Program-made: the position numbers and the translations under genes | Origin: Wohlfahrtiimonas larvae_A | GTDB lineage: Bacteria; Pseudomonadota; Gammaproteobacteria; Cardiobacteriales; Wohlfahrtiimonadaceae | DNA: 34,965 bases | Direction: 5' to 3' | Assembly (NCBI GenBank): GCA_040394195.1 | Contig: JBEBSR010000027.1 | Span: 1-34,965, forward strand | Notes under the pieces: generated by a model | What the model saw: only the letters and a program-made list of their open reading frames with translations | Database searches by the model: none | What the model was told of the DNA's origin: nothing | Shown here: positions 15,820-23,115 of the stretch, piece after piece | Layout: every line of letters starts with the position of its first letter | How positions within the stretch are numbered: position 1 is the first letter of the stretch

Positions 15820-16235
15820 GCTGTATAATTCACCAACTCTGAACGAATTTCAGTTGCGATTGCTTCCAAATCTTCAGATGAATACATTAATGGAGCATCA
15901 AATTTACCCCAAACTGGTCCAGGCCAAGCGCTATCAGCTTCATAACGCGCAATCACATGAATATGCAATTGCTTCACAATATTGCCTAAGTTCGCCACAT
16001 TGAGCTTATCTGGACTGTATTTTGCTTTCATCAACTGAGAAATCATTGCGATTTCACGCGTTAGCTCTTGTTGATCTTCCATAGAAAGATCAATCAATTC
16101 CGATGCATTTTCTCTGCGTGGCACTAAAACCAACCACGGAAAGCGCGACTCATTTTGCAAATAAAGATTACATAAAGGTAATTCTGCCACAAAGCATGTG
16201 CTACCTAAAATTCTTGCATCTACATCAATTACCAT
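15816..16235 (-). CDS. HIT domain nucleotide-binding protein
   Basis: HIT proteins are nucleotide hydrolases or transferases acting on dinucleoside polyphosphates or nucleoside phosphoramidates. This 139-residue member has PWLVLVPRRENASELIDL near the middle and the nucleotide-binding triad region QLHIHVIARYEADSAWPGPVWG (in two adjoining blocks). The first His of the classic His-x-His-x-His triad is Gln here, while the central catalytic and third His are kept. I know this Gln form from a proteobacterial subfamily with the PGPVWG extension, so it is probably active. It begins 3 bases after zapA stops. Confidence 0.9.
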   Translation of the reverse strand: MVIDVDARILGSTCFVAELPLCNLYLQNESRFPWLVLVPRRENASELIDLSMEDQQELTREIAMISQLMKAKYSPDKLNVANLGNIVKQLHIHVIARYEADSAWPGPVWGKFDAPLMYSSEDLEAIATEIRSELVNYTA

Positions 16236-16238
16236 ATC

Positions 16239-16526
16239 TTATGCCTTTTGAGATAAAGCTTCGTCCAATTTACCATTCAAAGAATCTAATTGGTTAACCC
16301 ATTGTGAACGCATATTTTTCAAAGATGCTTCTGATTGCAATAATTCATCTGCTAAGTTCAAGCCCACCATGATTGCTGCTTGCTCAATCGACATTTTGCC
16401 ACTTGCACGCATTGTCGTTAATTTTGAATCCAATAATACTGCTGAGCGTTTCAAAGAATCGACCTTATCCACTGGGCAACTGATTTTGTAGTCAATACCC
16501 AAAACAGTGATTGTAATTAATTCCAT
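16239..16526 (-). CDS. zapA: Cell division protein ZapA
   Basis: ZapA bundles FtsZ filaments and stabilises the Z ring. The 95-residue product has the family N-terminus VLGIDYKISCP, then LLDSKLTTMRASGKMSIEQAAIMVGLNLADELL in adjoining blocks, and a C-terminal coiled coil (about 65-93). It lies 12 bases after the ZapB-like coiled-coil gene and 3 bases before the HIT gene. The 6S RNA gene (ssrS) that often follows zapA in gammaproteobacteria has no room here. Confidence 0.93.
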   Translation of the reverse strand: MELITITVLGIDYKISCPVDKVDSLKRSAVLLDSKLTTMRASGKMSIEQAAIMVGLNLADELLQSEASLKNMRSQWVNQLDSLNGKLDEALSQKA

Positions 16527-16538
16527 TGATCTTTCCCC

Positions 16539-16943
16539 TTATTGAACACCCAACGATTCTAAGCGACTCATAATTTTCTTCAAATGCATTGTCAATTCAG
16601 CATTGCGTGATTGAATCAAAGCATTTTCATCTTGCAACATTTGTACAGTTTGTTCTGACTCAGTTCTCAATGTTTCCAATGCCTGCGCTGATGCTGTTTG
16701 CAAAGTTGCAAGCGCTTGTGCTGATTCTGTTTGTATTGTCTCAATTCTATGAGCAGATTCTGTTTTCAATGATGCAATTGTGTTCGCAGCTTCTGTTTTC
16801 AATGATTCAATCGTATTTGCCGATTCAGTCATACATTGGCTTAAACTCTCTTTTAAAAGTCCTAATTCAACTTTTAAACTTTTATTCTCTTCCAACATCG
16901 TGAAAACTTTTGCTTCTATTTCTTTGAATTTATCTTCAATCAT
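16539..16943 (-). CDS. ZapB/TIGR02449-like coiled-coil protein with 11-residue repeats
   Basis: The 134-residue protein is predicted to be coiled coil almost throughout. The N-terminal part (1-38, IEAKVFTMLEENKSLKVEL) and C-terminal part (105-134, NAELTMHLKKIMSRLESL) resemble the small ZapB-like TIGR02449 proteins usually encoded beside zapA. Between them lie six consecutive 11-residue repeats (39-104) of the type TESANTIESLK. Without the repeats the protein would be 68 residues, the usual size for that family as I recall it. The neighbourhood (zapA, ubiH, ubiI) supports a Z-ring role. The call rests on position and the end motifs. Confidence 0.7.
   Translation of the reverse strand: MIEDKFKEIEAKVFTMLEENKSLKVELGLLKESLSQCMTESANTIESLKTEAANTIASLKTESAHRIETIQTESAQALATLQTASAQALETLRTESEQTVQMLQDENALIQSRNAELTMHLKKIMSRLESLGVQ
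16632..16829 (-). repeat. Six tandem 33-bp repeats inside the zapB-like gene
   Basis: The 198 bp encode six 11-residue units that all begin with Thr: TESANTIESLK, TEAANTIASLK, TESAHRIETIQ, TESAQALATLQ, TASAQALETLR and TESEQTVQMLQ. The first two units are also close at DNA level, which suggests growth by slippage or unequal exchange while staying in frame. Confidence 0.9.
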
Positions 16944-16963
16944 CCTTTGAGACCCTATTCCAT

Positions 16964-18172
16964 TTAAGGCTTAATGAATTTTGGAACATCTCCATAGTAA
17001 CCCATGGCAAATTTTGCCATTTCACGTTTTCCAAATGGTAGTTTATCCGCAACTGTTAAGCCGATATTACGTAATTTATTCATCACGAAGTGATCTGATC
17101 CACCACTGCGTTTGAAAAGATCCATTGCACCCATAATCAGCATATTGTGCTTTTTACGACGCTTTTCATATTGTTTCAATACTGCATCATCTGATAGATT
17201 TAAACCTTGCTGACGAGCATTCATCAACTCTTCCACCAATGTTGCAGCATCTAAGAATCCGATATTAACACCTAATCCTGCTAAAGGATGAATATTATGT
17301 GCAGCATCTCCTGCTAATACAAAATGATCGCGATAATATTGGCGCGCATGATTCAATCGTAATGGGAAAGCACCTAAGTTCCAGCTTGCTTCGATATTGC
17401 CAAAACGGCCACCAAAAGCTTCTGTTAAGCGGCGGCTAAACTCATCACGATCCAATGCTAATAATTCATCTGCTTCTTGATGTGTTGTGTGCCAAGCCAA
17501 AGAGCAACGGCCATCATTCAATGGCAATAATGCCACAGGACCATTAGTTGTAAATTTCTGCCAGCAAGTATTATCGTGCCCACGCTCAGGCTTAACTTGC
17601 CCTACAATTGTTTTTTGGCCATAACTCCAGCCTATGCATGGAATGTTTGCCCAATCACGAATCAGTGAACGGCCGCCATCTGCACCTACAACTAATTCAG
17701 CTTCATATTTTTCGCCATCATCCGTTTGTACGATTACGCCATTTGCGGTATTTTCAAAGTTCACCAATTTTCTTTGATCTAATAATGTGATATTTGCTTC
17801 AACTTTAACGCGATCTAACAAAGCACCTTGCGTTGCTTCATTGTCTAAAATCCAGCCTAATGCATCTGAACCTGTGCCATCTGCATCAAATTGCAACGCA
17901 CCATCGCCAGAACCATCCCAGACATGCATATGTAAAAATGGGGTCATTCGACCGCTGTGCAATAACTCATCCCAAACACCAACATATTCTAACCATTTGC
18001 GACTCGTTGGTGTAAATGCAGAAACTCGTAAACCGTAATCATCTTTAGGATATAACTTTTCAATGGGCGCAAACTCTACGATTAATACTTTGAAACCTGA
18101 TTCAGCCAGCGCTAAACCAATGCTTGATCCCACTAAACCTGCACCATTAATGATGACATCAAATTTCTGCAT
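16964..18172 (-). CDS. ubiI: UbiI/VisC-type FAD monooxygenase (ubiquinone synthesis)
   Basis: This is a class A FAD-dependent hydroxylase of the UbiH/UbiF/UbiI family, which adds ring hydroxyls during ubiquinone synthesis. The 402-residue protein has the N-terminal dinucleotide fold GAGLVGSSIGLALAESG (about 11-27). It also has YGLRVSAFTPTSRKWLEYVG, ADGGRSLIRDW and the FAD ribose-binding block VLAGDAAHNIHPLAGLGVN. The opening RVSAFTP and its position after ubiH favour UbiI (C5 hydroxylase), but UbiF cannot be excluded by eye. It lies 8 bases after ubiH and 20 bases before the ZapB-like gene. Confidence 0.85.
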   Translation of the reverse strand: MQKFDVIINGAGLVGSSIGLALAESGFKVLIVEFAPIEKLYPKDDYGLRVSAFTPTSRKWLEYVGVWDELLHSGRMTPFLHMHVWDGSGDGALQFDADGTGSDALGWILDNEATQGALLDRVKVEANITLLDQRKLVNFENTANGVIVQTDDGEKYEAELVVGADGGRSLIRDWANIPCIGWSYGQKTIVGQVKPERGHDNTCWQKFTTNGPVALLPLNDGRCSLAWHTTHQEADELLALDRDEFSRRLTEAFGGRFGNIEASWNLGAFPLRLNHARQYYRDHFVLAGDAAHNIHPLAGLGVNIGFLDAATLVEELMNARQQGLNLSDDAVLKQYEKRRKKHNMLIMGAMDLFKRSGGSDHFVMNKLRNIGLTVADKLPFGKREMAKFAMGYYGDVPKFIKP

Positions 18173-18180
18173 ACTTTCTC

Positions 18181-19347
18181 CTAATATCCCATGCCAACTT
18201 TCGCGATCTTTTTCTTCACAAAAGGCAATGTTTTAACACCCAATAAACCTAGTGATCTTGCCGTTTGCGCCAATGTACCTTTAACACCAAATGCATTCAC
18301 TAAGAAATCCGTTGCGCCCACTGTTTTCACAATATCTTTACGGCGCACATCGTTGAATGCTAACAAATCACTCTCTGTTGGATATTGATTTGATGCAAAT
18401 AAATCAATGATTGCTTCGCAATCGCGAATACCTAAATTCAAACCTTGCCCTGCAATTGGATGTAAACCATGCGCACTATTACCTGCTAACAACAACTTTC
18501 CATCCACAACTTTTTTAGGAATCATCAACGTTAATGGCCAAATTTGGCGTTCACTCACTTCAGTAATATCGCCCAATTTAGCGCCAATTCGTGCGAGAAT
18601 TTCAGCTGAATAGGTTAAATCAGAAGCCTTCTTCCATTTATCAGATTCTCTGCTATCCGCAACCAAAACAACAGCCATTTCACGTTCATTCACAGGCAAT
18701 AAAGCCAATGGTCCATCTTCAGTGAAGCGTTCATAAGCAGTATTTTGATGTGGCTTTTCAAAGGTTGCACGTGCAATCACAGCCACTTGATCATAATCTC
18801 GTGAGAAAGTTTCAATCCCAAAATTGTTACGCAAAACAGAATTCACACCTTCAGACGCAATCAACCAATCGAAAGTTTCTGTAAATTGTTCATTATTCTG
18901 ATAAATGGTGACAGTGCCATTAGATAGATCTGCACTTGGAATAATTTTACTGCCCAAACATAACTCAATATGATCTTGCGTTAGCACTTGTTCATACAAT
19001 GCTAAAATCACGCGCCCTTGCGGCACGAGATATCCAAAATGATCTAAATCATGTTGAGATGCTTTCATCAGCACCTCAACTTTACATTTTTTCTGTGAGA
19101 CATGCACAGCATTGATTGCTGTCGCATGATTTAGCATATTATCCCAAACGCCCAAGCGTTTAAAAAACTCAACAGTGCGATGGGACAATGCCAGCATACG
19201 ACGATCATCCACCAAAATATCTTTATCAATCTGTGGCTTTTGATCCAAAAGCTTCACTTGATAACCAGATTGCCCTAATCCTAAAGCCAACGCTAATCCA
19301 ATTGGACCCGCGCCTGAAATACAAAAAGAGAGTCGATGATCGTTCAT
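18181..19347 (-). CDS. ubiH: UbiH-type FAD monooxygenase (ubiquinone synthesis)
   Basis: This is the second UbiH-family hydroxylase, 388 residues, with GAGPIGLALALGLGQSG (about 12-28) and the UbiH-like DDRRMLALSHRTVEFFKRLG. FGYLVPQGRVI and LLAGNSAHGLHPIAGQGLN close the FAD site. The usual GDA of the last motif is GNS here, so the FAD-contacting Asp is replaced by Ser. Asn or Ser there is seen in some UbiH proteins, and I would not call it dead. In many gammaproteobacteria ygfB and pepP precede ubiH; here map and dcd do. Confidence 0.88.
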   Translation of the reverse strand: MNDHRLSFCISGAGPIGLALALGLGQSGYQVKLLDQKPQIDKDILVDDRRMLALSHRTVEFFKRLGVWDNMLNHATAINAVHVSQKKCKVEVLMKASQHDLDHFGYLVPQGRVILALYEQVLTQDHIELCLGSKIIPSADLSNGTVTIYQNNEQFTETFDWLIASEGVNSVLRNNFGIETFSRDYDQVAVIARATFEKPHQNTAYERFTEDGPLALLPVNEREMAVVLVADSRESDKWKKASDLTYSAEILARIGAKLGDITEVSERQIWPLTLMIPKKVVDGKLLLAGNSAHGLHPIAGQGLNLGIRDCEAIIDLFASNQYPTESDLLAFNDVRRKDIVKTVGATDFLVNAFGVKGTLAQTARSLGLLGVKTLPFVKKKIAKVGMGY

Positions 19348-19352
19348 AATGC

Positions 19353-20117
19353 TTATAGTTTTGATAATGTTAAAATTTCATAACCTGTTGCTGTCACAAG
19401 AATTTGATGCTCCCATTGTGCTGATAAAGAGCGATCTCTTGTCACAACAGTCCAACCATCTCCAAGAACTTTACATGAGTGTTTACCCACATTAAGCATC
19501 GGCTCAATTGTGAAGATCATACCTTCTTTCATAACATCTGTTACTTTTGGTGAATCATAATGCAATACTAATGGCGCTTCGTGGAATTCAACGCCAACGC
19601 CATGGCCACAGAAATCTTCTACAACAGAAAAATGATTCGCATGCGCATGTTTTTGAATAACTTTACCAATTTCTCGGAACGATGCGCCAGGTTTAACAGT
19701 TTCAATACCTAGCATCATGCTTTCATACGTCGTATCAATTAAACGTTGTGCTAAAGTTGAAATTTCACCTGCTGTGTACATTCGGCTGTTATCGCCAAAA
19801 TAGCCATCCAAAATCACCGTGACATCAATATTTAAGATATCACCTTTTTTCAAAGGTTTATCATTGGGAATACCATGGCAAACTACATGATTCAAAGAAA
19901 TGCATGTATATTTAGGAAAACCTGGATCGCCATAACCATAACACGCTGAAATCGCACCATGATCCAAAATGAATTGATTCATGATATTGTCTAATTCTTC
20001 AGTGGTGATACCAACTTTGACATGCTCACCGATCATATCCAAAACATCAGCAGCCAAACGACATGCTTTACGAATACCTTCGATCTGTTCTGGAGTTTTT
20101 ATTCTAATGTCAGACAT
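19353..20117 (-). CDS. map: Methionine aminopeptidase type I
   Basis: Map removes the N-terminal Met from nascent proteins. The 254-residue protein keeps the metal-site residues: Asp in NIDVTVILDG and GYFGDNSRMY, His in GHGVGVEFHEAP, Glu in FTIEPML and Glu in SAQWEHQILVT. The substrate motif NHVVCHGIPND is also present. AAGGA lies about 6 bases before ATG 20117. It is encoded between dcd and ubiH, not beside rpsB where map often lies. Confidence 0.96.
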   Translation of the reverse strand: MSDIRIKTPEQIEGIRKACRLAADVLDMIGEHVKVGITTEELDNIMNQFILDHGAISACYGYGDPGFPKYTCISLNHVVCHGIPNDKPLKKGDILNIDVTVILDGYFGDNSRMYTAGEISTLAQRLIDTTYESMMLGIETVKPGASFREIGKVIQKHAHANHFSVVEDFCGHGVGVEFHEAPLVLHYDSPKVTDVMKEGMIFTIEPMLNVGKHSCKVLGDGWTVVTRDRSLSAQWEHQILVTATGYEILTLSKL

Positions 20118-20130
20118 TACTATCCTTCTA

Positions 20131-20700
20131 TTATGTTCTTGGTAGTGTTACACCTGTTTGACCTTGGTATTTACCACCACGATCTTTATAAGATGTTTCA
20201 CAGATTTCATCAGATTCAAAAAAGAGCATTTGGGCAACGCCTTCGCCTGCATAAATTTTTGCAGGTAATGGTGTTGTGTTAGAGAATTCTAATGTTACAT
20301 GCCCTTCCCATTCAGGTTCTAATGGCGTTACATTCACGATAATGCCACAACGTGCATATGTTGATTTGCCTAGACAAACTGTTAATACGCTACGTGGAAT
20401 GCGGAAATATTCAACCGTTCTTGCCAATGCAAATGAGTTTGGTGGAATGATGCAAACATCCGAAACCACATCCACAAATGTGCCATCTTCAAAGTTTTTA
20501 GGATCAACAATTGTGGAGTTAATATTTGTGAACACTTTGAATTCATTACTACAACGAACATCGTAACCATAGCTCGATGTACCATAGCTGATGATGCGAT
20601 TTTCATTGTCATCATAACGCACTTGGTTTGGTGCAAAAGGTTCAATCATGCCATACTTTTCGGCTTGTTCACGGATCCAACGATCAGATTTAATGCTCAT
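20131..20700 (-). CDS. dcd: dCTP deaminase
   Basis: Dcd deaminates dCTP to dUTP on the route to dTTP. The 189-residue protein is full length for the monofunctional enzyme. It carries SSYGYDVRCSNEFKVF, LGKSTYARCGIIVNVTPLEPEWEGH in adjoining blocks (with the catalytic Glu of the EPEWEGH motif region) and the C-terminal GKYQGQTGVTLPR. It starts 3 bases after the apbC stop. The apbC-dcd pairing also occurs in other gammaproteobacteria. Confidence 0.96.
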   Translation of the reverse strand: MSIKSDRWIREQAEKYGMIEPFAPNQVRYDDNENRIISYGTSSYGYDVRCSNEFKVFTNINSTIVDPKNFEDGTFVDVVSDVCIIPPNSFALARTVEYFRIPRSVLTVCLGKSTYARCGIIVNVTPLEPEWEGHVTLEFSNTTPLPAKIYAGEGVAQMLFFESDEICETSYKDRGGKYQGQTGVTLPRT

Positions 20701-20703
20701 AAT

Positions 20704-21786
20704 TTAGCTGTTCTCTACAACAATTTTAGGAAATTTGCCTGCCACATCTTTCGGTCTTTGTGACAAATGTGACACCATTTTAAGTGCAATCTCTTGATAA
20801 CGCAAAGCAATATCCGAATCATTTAATGATTGAACATCACCATTATCTAATGCTTTACGCACACGAATATCTAAAGGCAATTGTCCTAATAATGGCACAT
20901 GGCTATCTTGTGCTAATAATTTACCACCATCCACACCAAAAATTGCTTCTTCATGACCACAATTAGAACAAACGTGTGTACTCATATTTTCCACAACACC
21001 TAAAATTGGCACATCTACTTTTTCAAACATATCAATGCCTTTGCGAGCATCAATCAATGCAATATCTTGTGGCGTTGTCACAATCACGCTGCCTGCTACA
21101 GGGATCTTTTGTGATAATGTTAACTGAATATCACCTGTTCCTGGTGGCATATCGATGATTAAATAATCAAGGTCACGCCAATTTGTATCATTCAATAATT
21201 GTGTCAAAGCACCAACAGCCATTGGCGCACGCCAAATCATCGCATCTTTTTCATCCACTAAGAAACCAATAGACATTGCTTGCATACCATCAATATCAAT
21301 TGGCTCCATGCTCTTGTTATCTTTAGAGGCAGGTTTATCCTTCGTGCCCAACATCTTTGGCATACTTGGACCATAAATATCAGCATCCAAAATACCCACA
21401 GAGAAACCTTCATTTTTTAAAGCATAGGCAATATTAATCGAGGTTGTTGATTTACCAACACCGCCTTTACCAGAGCCTATCGCAATAATATTTTTAATAT
21501 TTTTGAATGGTTTCAAACTATTTTGTACTTTATGCGTCACATTTTTAGCATTGATTTCAAAACGAACACTTTCACCTGCTTTTAACAATGGTTGAATGGC
21601 TTCACTGCACGCTTTCACTAAAGCTTCATTGTATGTTTTGCTTTCAAAGTTGAGAGTAATCGTCACAACATAAGTTTGATCTTTTTCCAAATAATCAACT
21701 GATGTGATACGTAACAAATCGCCCAGCTTTTTATTATCAAAAACAACTTTGACATCATTTAAAGCATTCATGATTTTTTCTTTCAT
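20704..21786 (-). CDS. apbC: Fe-S cluster carrier ATPase ApbC/Mrp
   Basis: ApbC is a P-loop scaffold or carrier that delivers Fe-S clusters to target proteins. The 360-residue protein has an N-terminal MIP18/DUF59-like domain (about 5-80). The deviant Walker A GSGKGGVGKST follows (104-114), then DADIYGPSMPKMLG and DYLIIDMPPGTGD. The CSNC pair that holds the bridging cluster is at 273-276. GAGGG lies 5 bases before ATG 21786. It is the first gene of the eleven-gene leftward run, behind an extended -10 promoter at 21821-21829. Confidence 0.95.
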   Translation of the reverse strand: MKEKIMNALNDVKVVFDNKKLGDLLRITSVDYLEKDQTYVVTITLNFESKTYNEALVKACSEAIQPLLKAGESVRFEINAKNVTHKVQNSLKPFKNIKNIIAIGSGKGGVGKSTTSINIAYALKNEGFSVGILDADIYGPSMPKMLGTKDKPASKDNKSMEPIDIDGMQAMSIGFLVDEKDAMIWRAPMAVGALTQLLNDTNWRDLDYLIIDMPPGTGDIQLTLSQKIPVAGSVIVTTPQDIALIDARKGIDMFEKVDVPILGVVENMSTHVCSNCGHEEAIFGVDGGKLLAQDSHVPLLGQLPLDIRVRKALDNGDVQSLNDSDIALRYQEIALKMVSHLSQRPKDVAGKFPKIVVENS

Positions 21787-21820
21787 ATATCCCTCAACAC
21801 AATTTTAGACAATTGCACTT

Positions 21821-21829
21821 ATTCTAGCA
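21821..21829 (-). promoter_or_regulatory. Extended -10 promoter for the apbC run
   Basis: On the minus strand TGCTAGAAT gives TGn plus TAGAAT, with no convincing -35. It predicts a start near 21814, about 28 bases before apbC. Confidence 0.5.
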
Positions 21830-21932
21830 CGCCTCAAGCAAACTAGATGAAATCTCACAAGCTGATATTTATCACAATTCATAAGAGTTCCATGATTTAA
21901 CAATGAAATTCAAATGATTGATTATTTTTCCA

Positions 21933-21941
21933 TGATATAAT
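21933..21941 (+). promoter_or_regulatory. Extended -10 promoter for the lipoprotein gene
   Basis: TGATATAAT is a perfect TATAAT with the TGn extension. It predicts transcription from about 21948, some 45 bases before the ATG at 21993. Confidence 0.6.
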
Positions 21942-21992
21942 CCGAGAGATTACAATTTAAATCACCATAGATTATATAGAGACAGGATAATT

Positions 21993-22667
21993 ATGAAAAA
22001 AATAATCCCTTTAAGTATGGCAAGCTTGATCGTATTGTCTGGTTGTATTTGGCCTGCTGTAGATGGTGCACCTGTTTATGGCGTTCCTTACGACCAACCG
22101 ATTGCAGAACAGCCAAAATACAATTATGAACATTACAATGCGTGGGAAGTATCTGCTGTAGAGCGCAATTCTTTGGATCGTGAAGTTGCTGACTTCAACC
22201 AAAACTCTTCCTATAAAATGCAAGAAACATTACGCAAATCCATTTTAGAAGTGAAACAAAAATATCCATTATTATTTAAAAAGAAAAATGATATTTTTGC
22301 AAATGAAGTGTTCTTAGTAGGTGCTTTAGTGAATGCTAAAGACATCAACAAAAGTGAAAAAGCTGGCCGAATTACTGGTATGGGTTTAACAGATGCTATT
22401 GGTAAAACCGCAACAGCTAAATATATTCGCTACAAGCGTGACATGATTGCTGTACAGAATAAAATGGTTGTACCAACAGCAGAAGCATCCAAGGCAGCTG
22501 CAGCCTTTAAAGCCGATATTATCGTAATGGGGGCTTATACTATGAATGATGATAATATTGCAATTCGTTATGCATTCTACGATGCTAAAACTCGCGCTTT
22601 CCTAGCAGAAGGCAGTGCTGCAATCCCATTGGATCGCAACACAACTAAATTTGCATCAGATATCTAA
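21993..22667 (+). CDS. Uncharacterised lipoprotein (224 aa)
   Basis: The signal MKKIIPLSMASLIVLSGC ends in a lipobox (LSGC, Cys18), so the protein should be lipidated. AGGA lies 6 bases before the ATG. After a Pro/Tyr-rich linker (about 19-50) comes a predicted alpha/beta domain. Segments include NEVFLVGALVNAKDINKSEK, KYIRYKRDMIAVQNKMVV and the closing ADIIVMGAYTMNDDNIAIRY. The last part resembles proteins such as FlgO, in which a 'status of a regulator or level' beta sheet ends in GTYT, but I cannot assign a family. It is a single-gene unit whose stop overlaps tsaE by 12 bases. Confidence 0.85.
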   Translation: MKKIIPLSMASLIVLSGCIWPAVDGAPVYGVPYDQPIAEQPKYNYEHYNAWEVSAVERNSLDREVADFNQNSSYKMQETLRKSILEVKQKYPLLFKKKNDIFANEVFLVGALVNAKDINKSEKAGRITGMGLTDAIGKTATAKYIRYKRDMIAVQNKMVVPTAEASKAAAAFKADIIVMGAYTMNDDNIAIRYAFYDAKTRAFLAEGSAAIPLDRNTTKFASDI

Positions 22668-23114
22668 TGCCAAAACTGCTCGTTGCCCAGATTCTGATTT
22701 GGGCAACAGCTGCATAGATAAACTTTCTTCTCTTTCTAATACTAATAATAAATCAGGCTCAGGCAGTGATTCTCCACCTTTTTCTGGCCATTCAATCAAC
22801 CAGATTTTATGATCGTCTTCTAAAAAACCTAAATCATATAAGTCTTGCTCTTCAATGCGGTATAAATCAATATGATCAATATTCAAATCACCCACAGCAT
22901 AACTTTCAATGATTGTATATGTTGGGCTTTTGATTGTTTCATCAACACCTAAAGCTTTGAGAAAATACTTAGAAAATGTTGTTTTCCCTGCACCCAGCTC
23001 GCCTGATAAATATATTTTAAATGCATGTAAATTTTGTGAAGCAATCACTACTGCTAGCTTTTCAGCAATAGCAGCAGTATCTGATTCACTATGTAACTCG
23101 ATTGTTAAATCCAT
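22656..23114 (-). CDS. tsaE: tRNA t6A37 ATPase TsaE
   Basis: TsaE is the ATPase that resets the TsaB-TsaD complex making the t6A37 tRNA modification. I start at ATG 23114, one base after the nnr stop and 5 bases after AAGGA. An upstream start at 23156 would lie inside nnr. The 152-residue protein has Walker A GELGAGKTTFSKYFLKALG, SPTYTIIESY, the IDHIDLYRI motif and IWLIEWPEKG. Its stop overlaps the convergent lipoprotein gene; both proteins end in Asp-Ile because the overlap contains the palindrome GATATC. Confidence 0.95.
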   Translation of the reverse strand: MDLTIELHSESDTAAIAEKLAVVIASQNLHAFKIYLSGELGAGKTTFSKYFLKALGVDETIKSPTYTIIESYAVGDLNIDHIDLYRIEEQDLYDLGFLEDDHKIWLIEWPEKGGESLPEPDLLLVLEREESLSMQLLPKSESGQRAVLALDI

Positions 23115-23115
23115 C

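Noticed and set aside
15816..16235. HIT protein as inactive because the first triad His is Gln
   Set aside because: The central catalytic His and the following His are kept, and the Gln form with PGPVWG is known to me from related proteobacterial proteins.
16236..16238. 6S RNA gene after zapA
   Set aside because: zapA and the HIT gene are separated by only 3 bases, so no RNA gene fits there.
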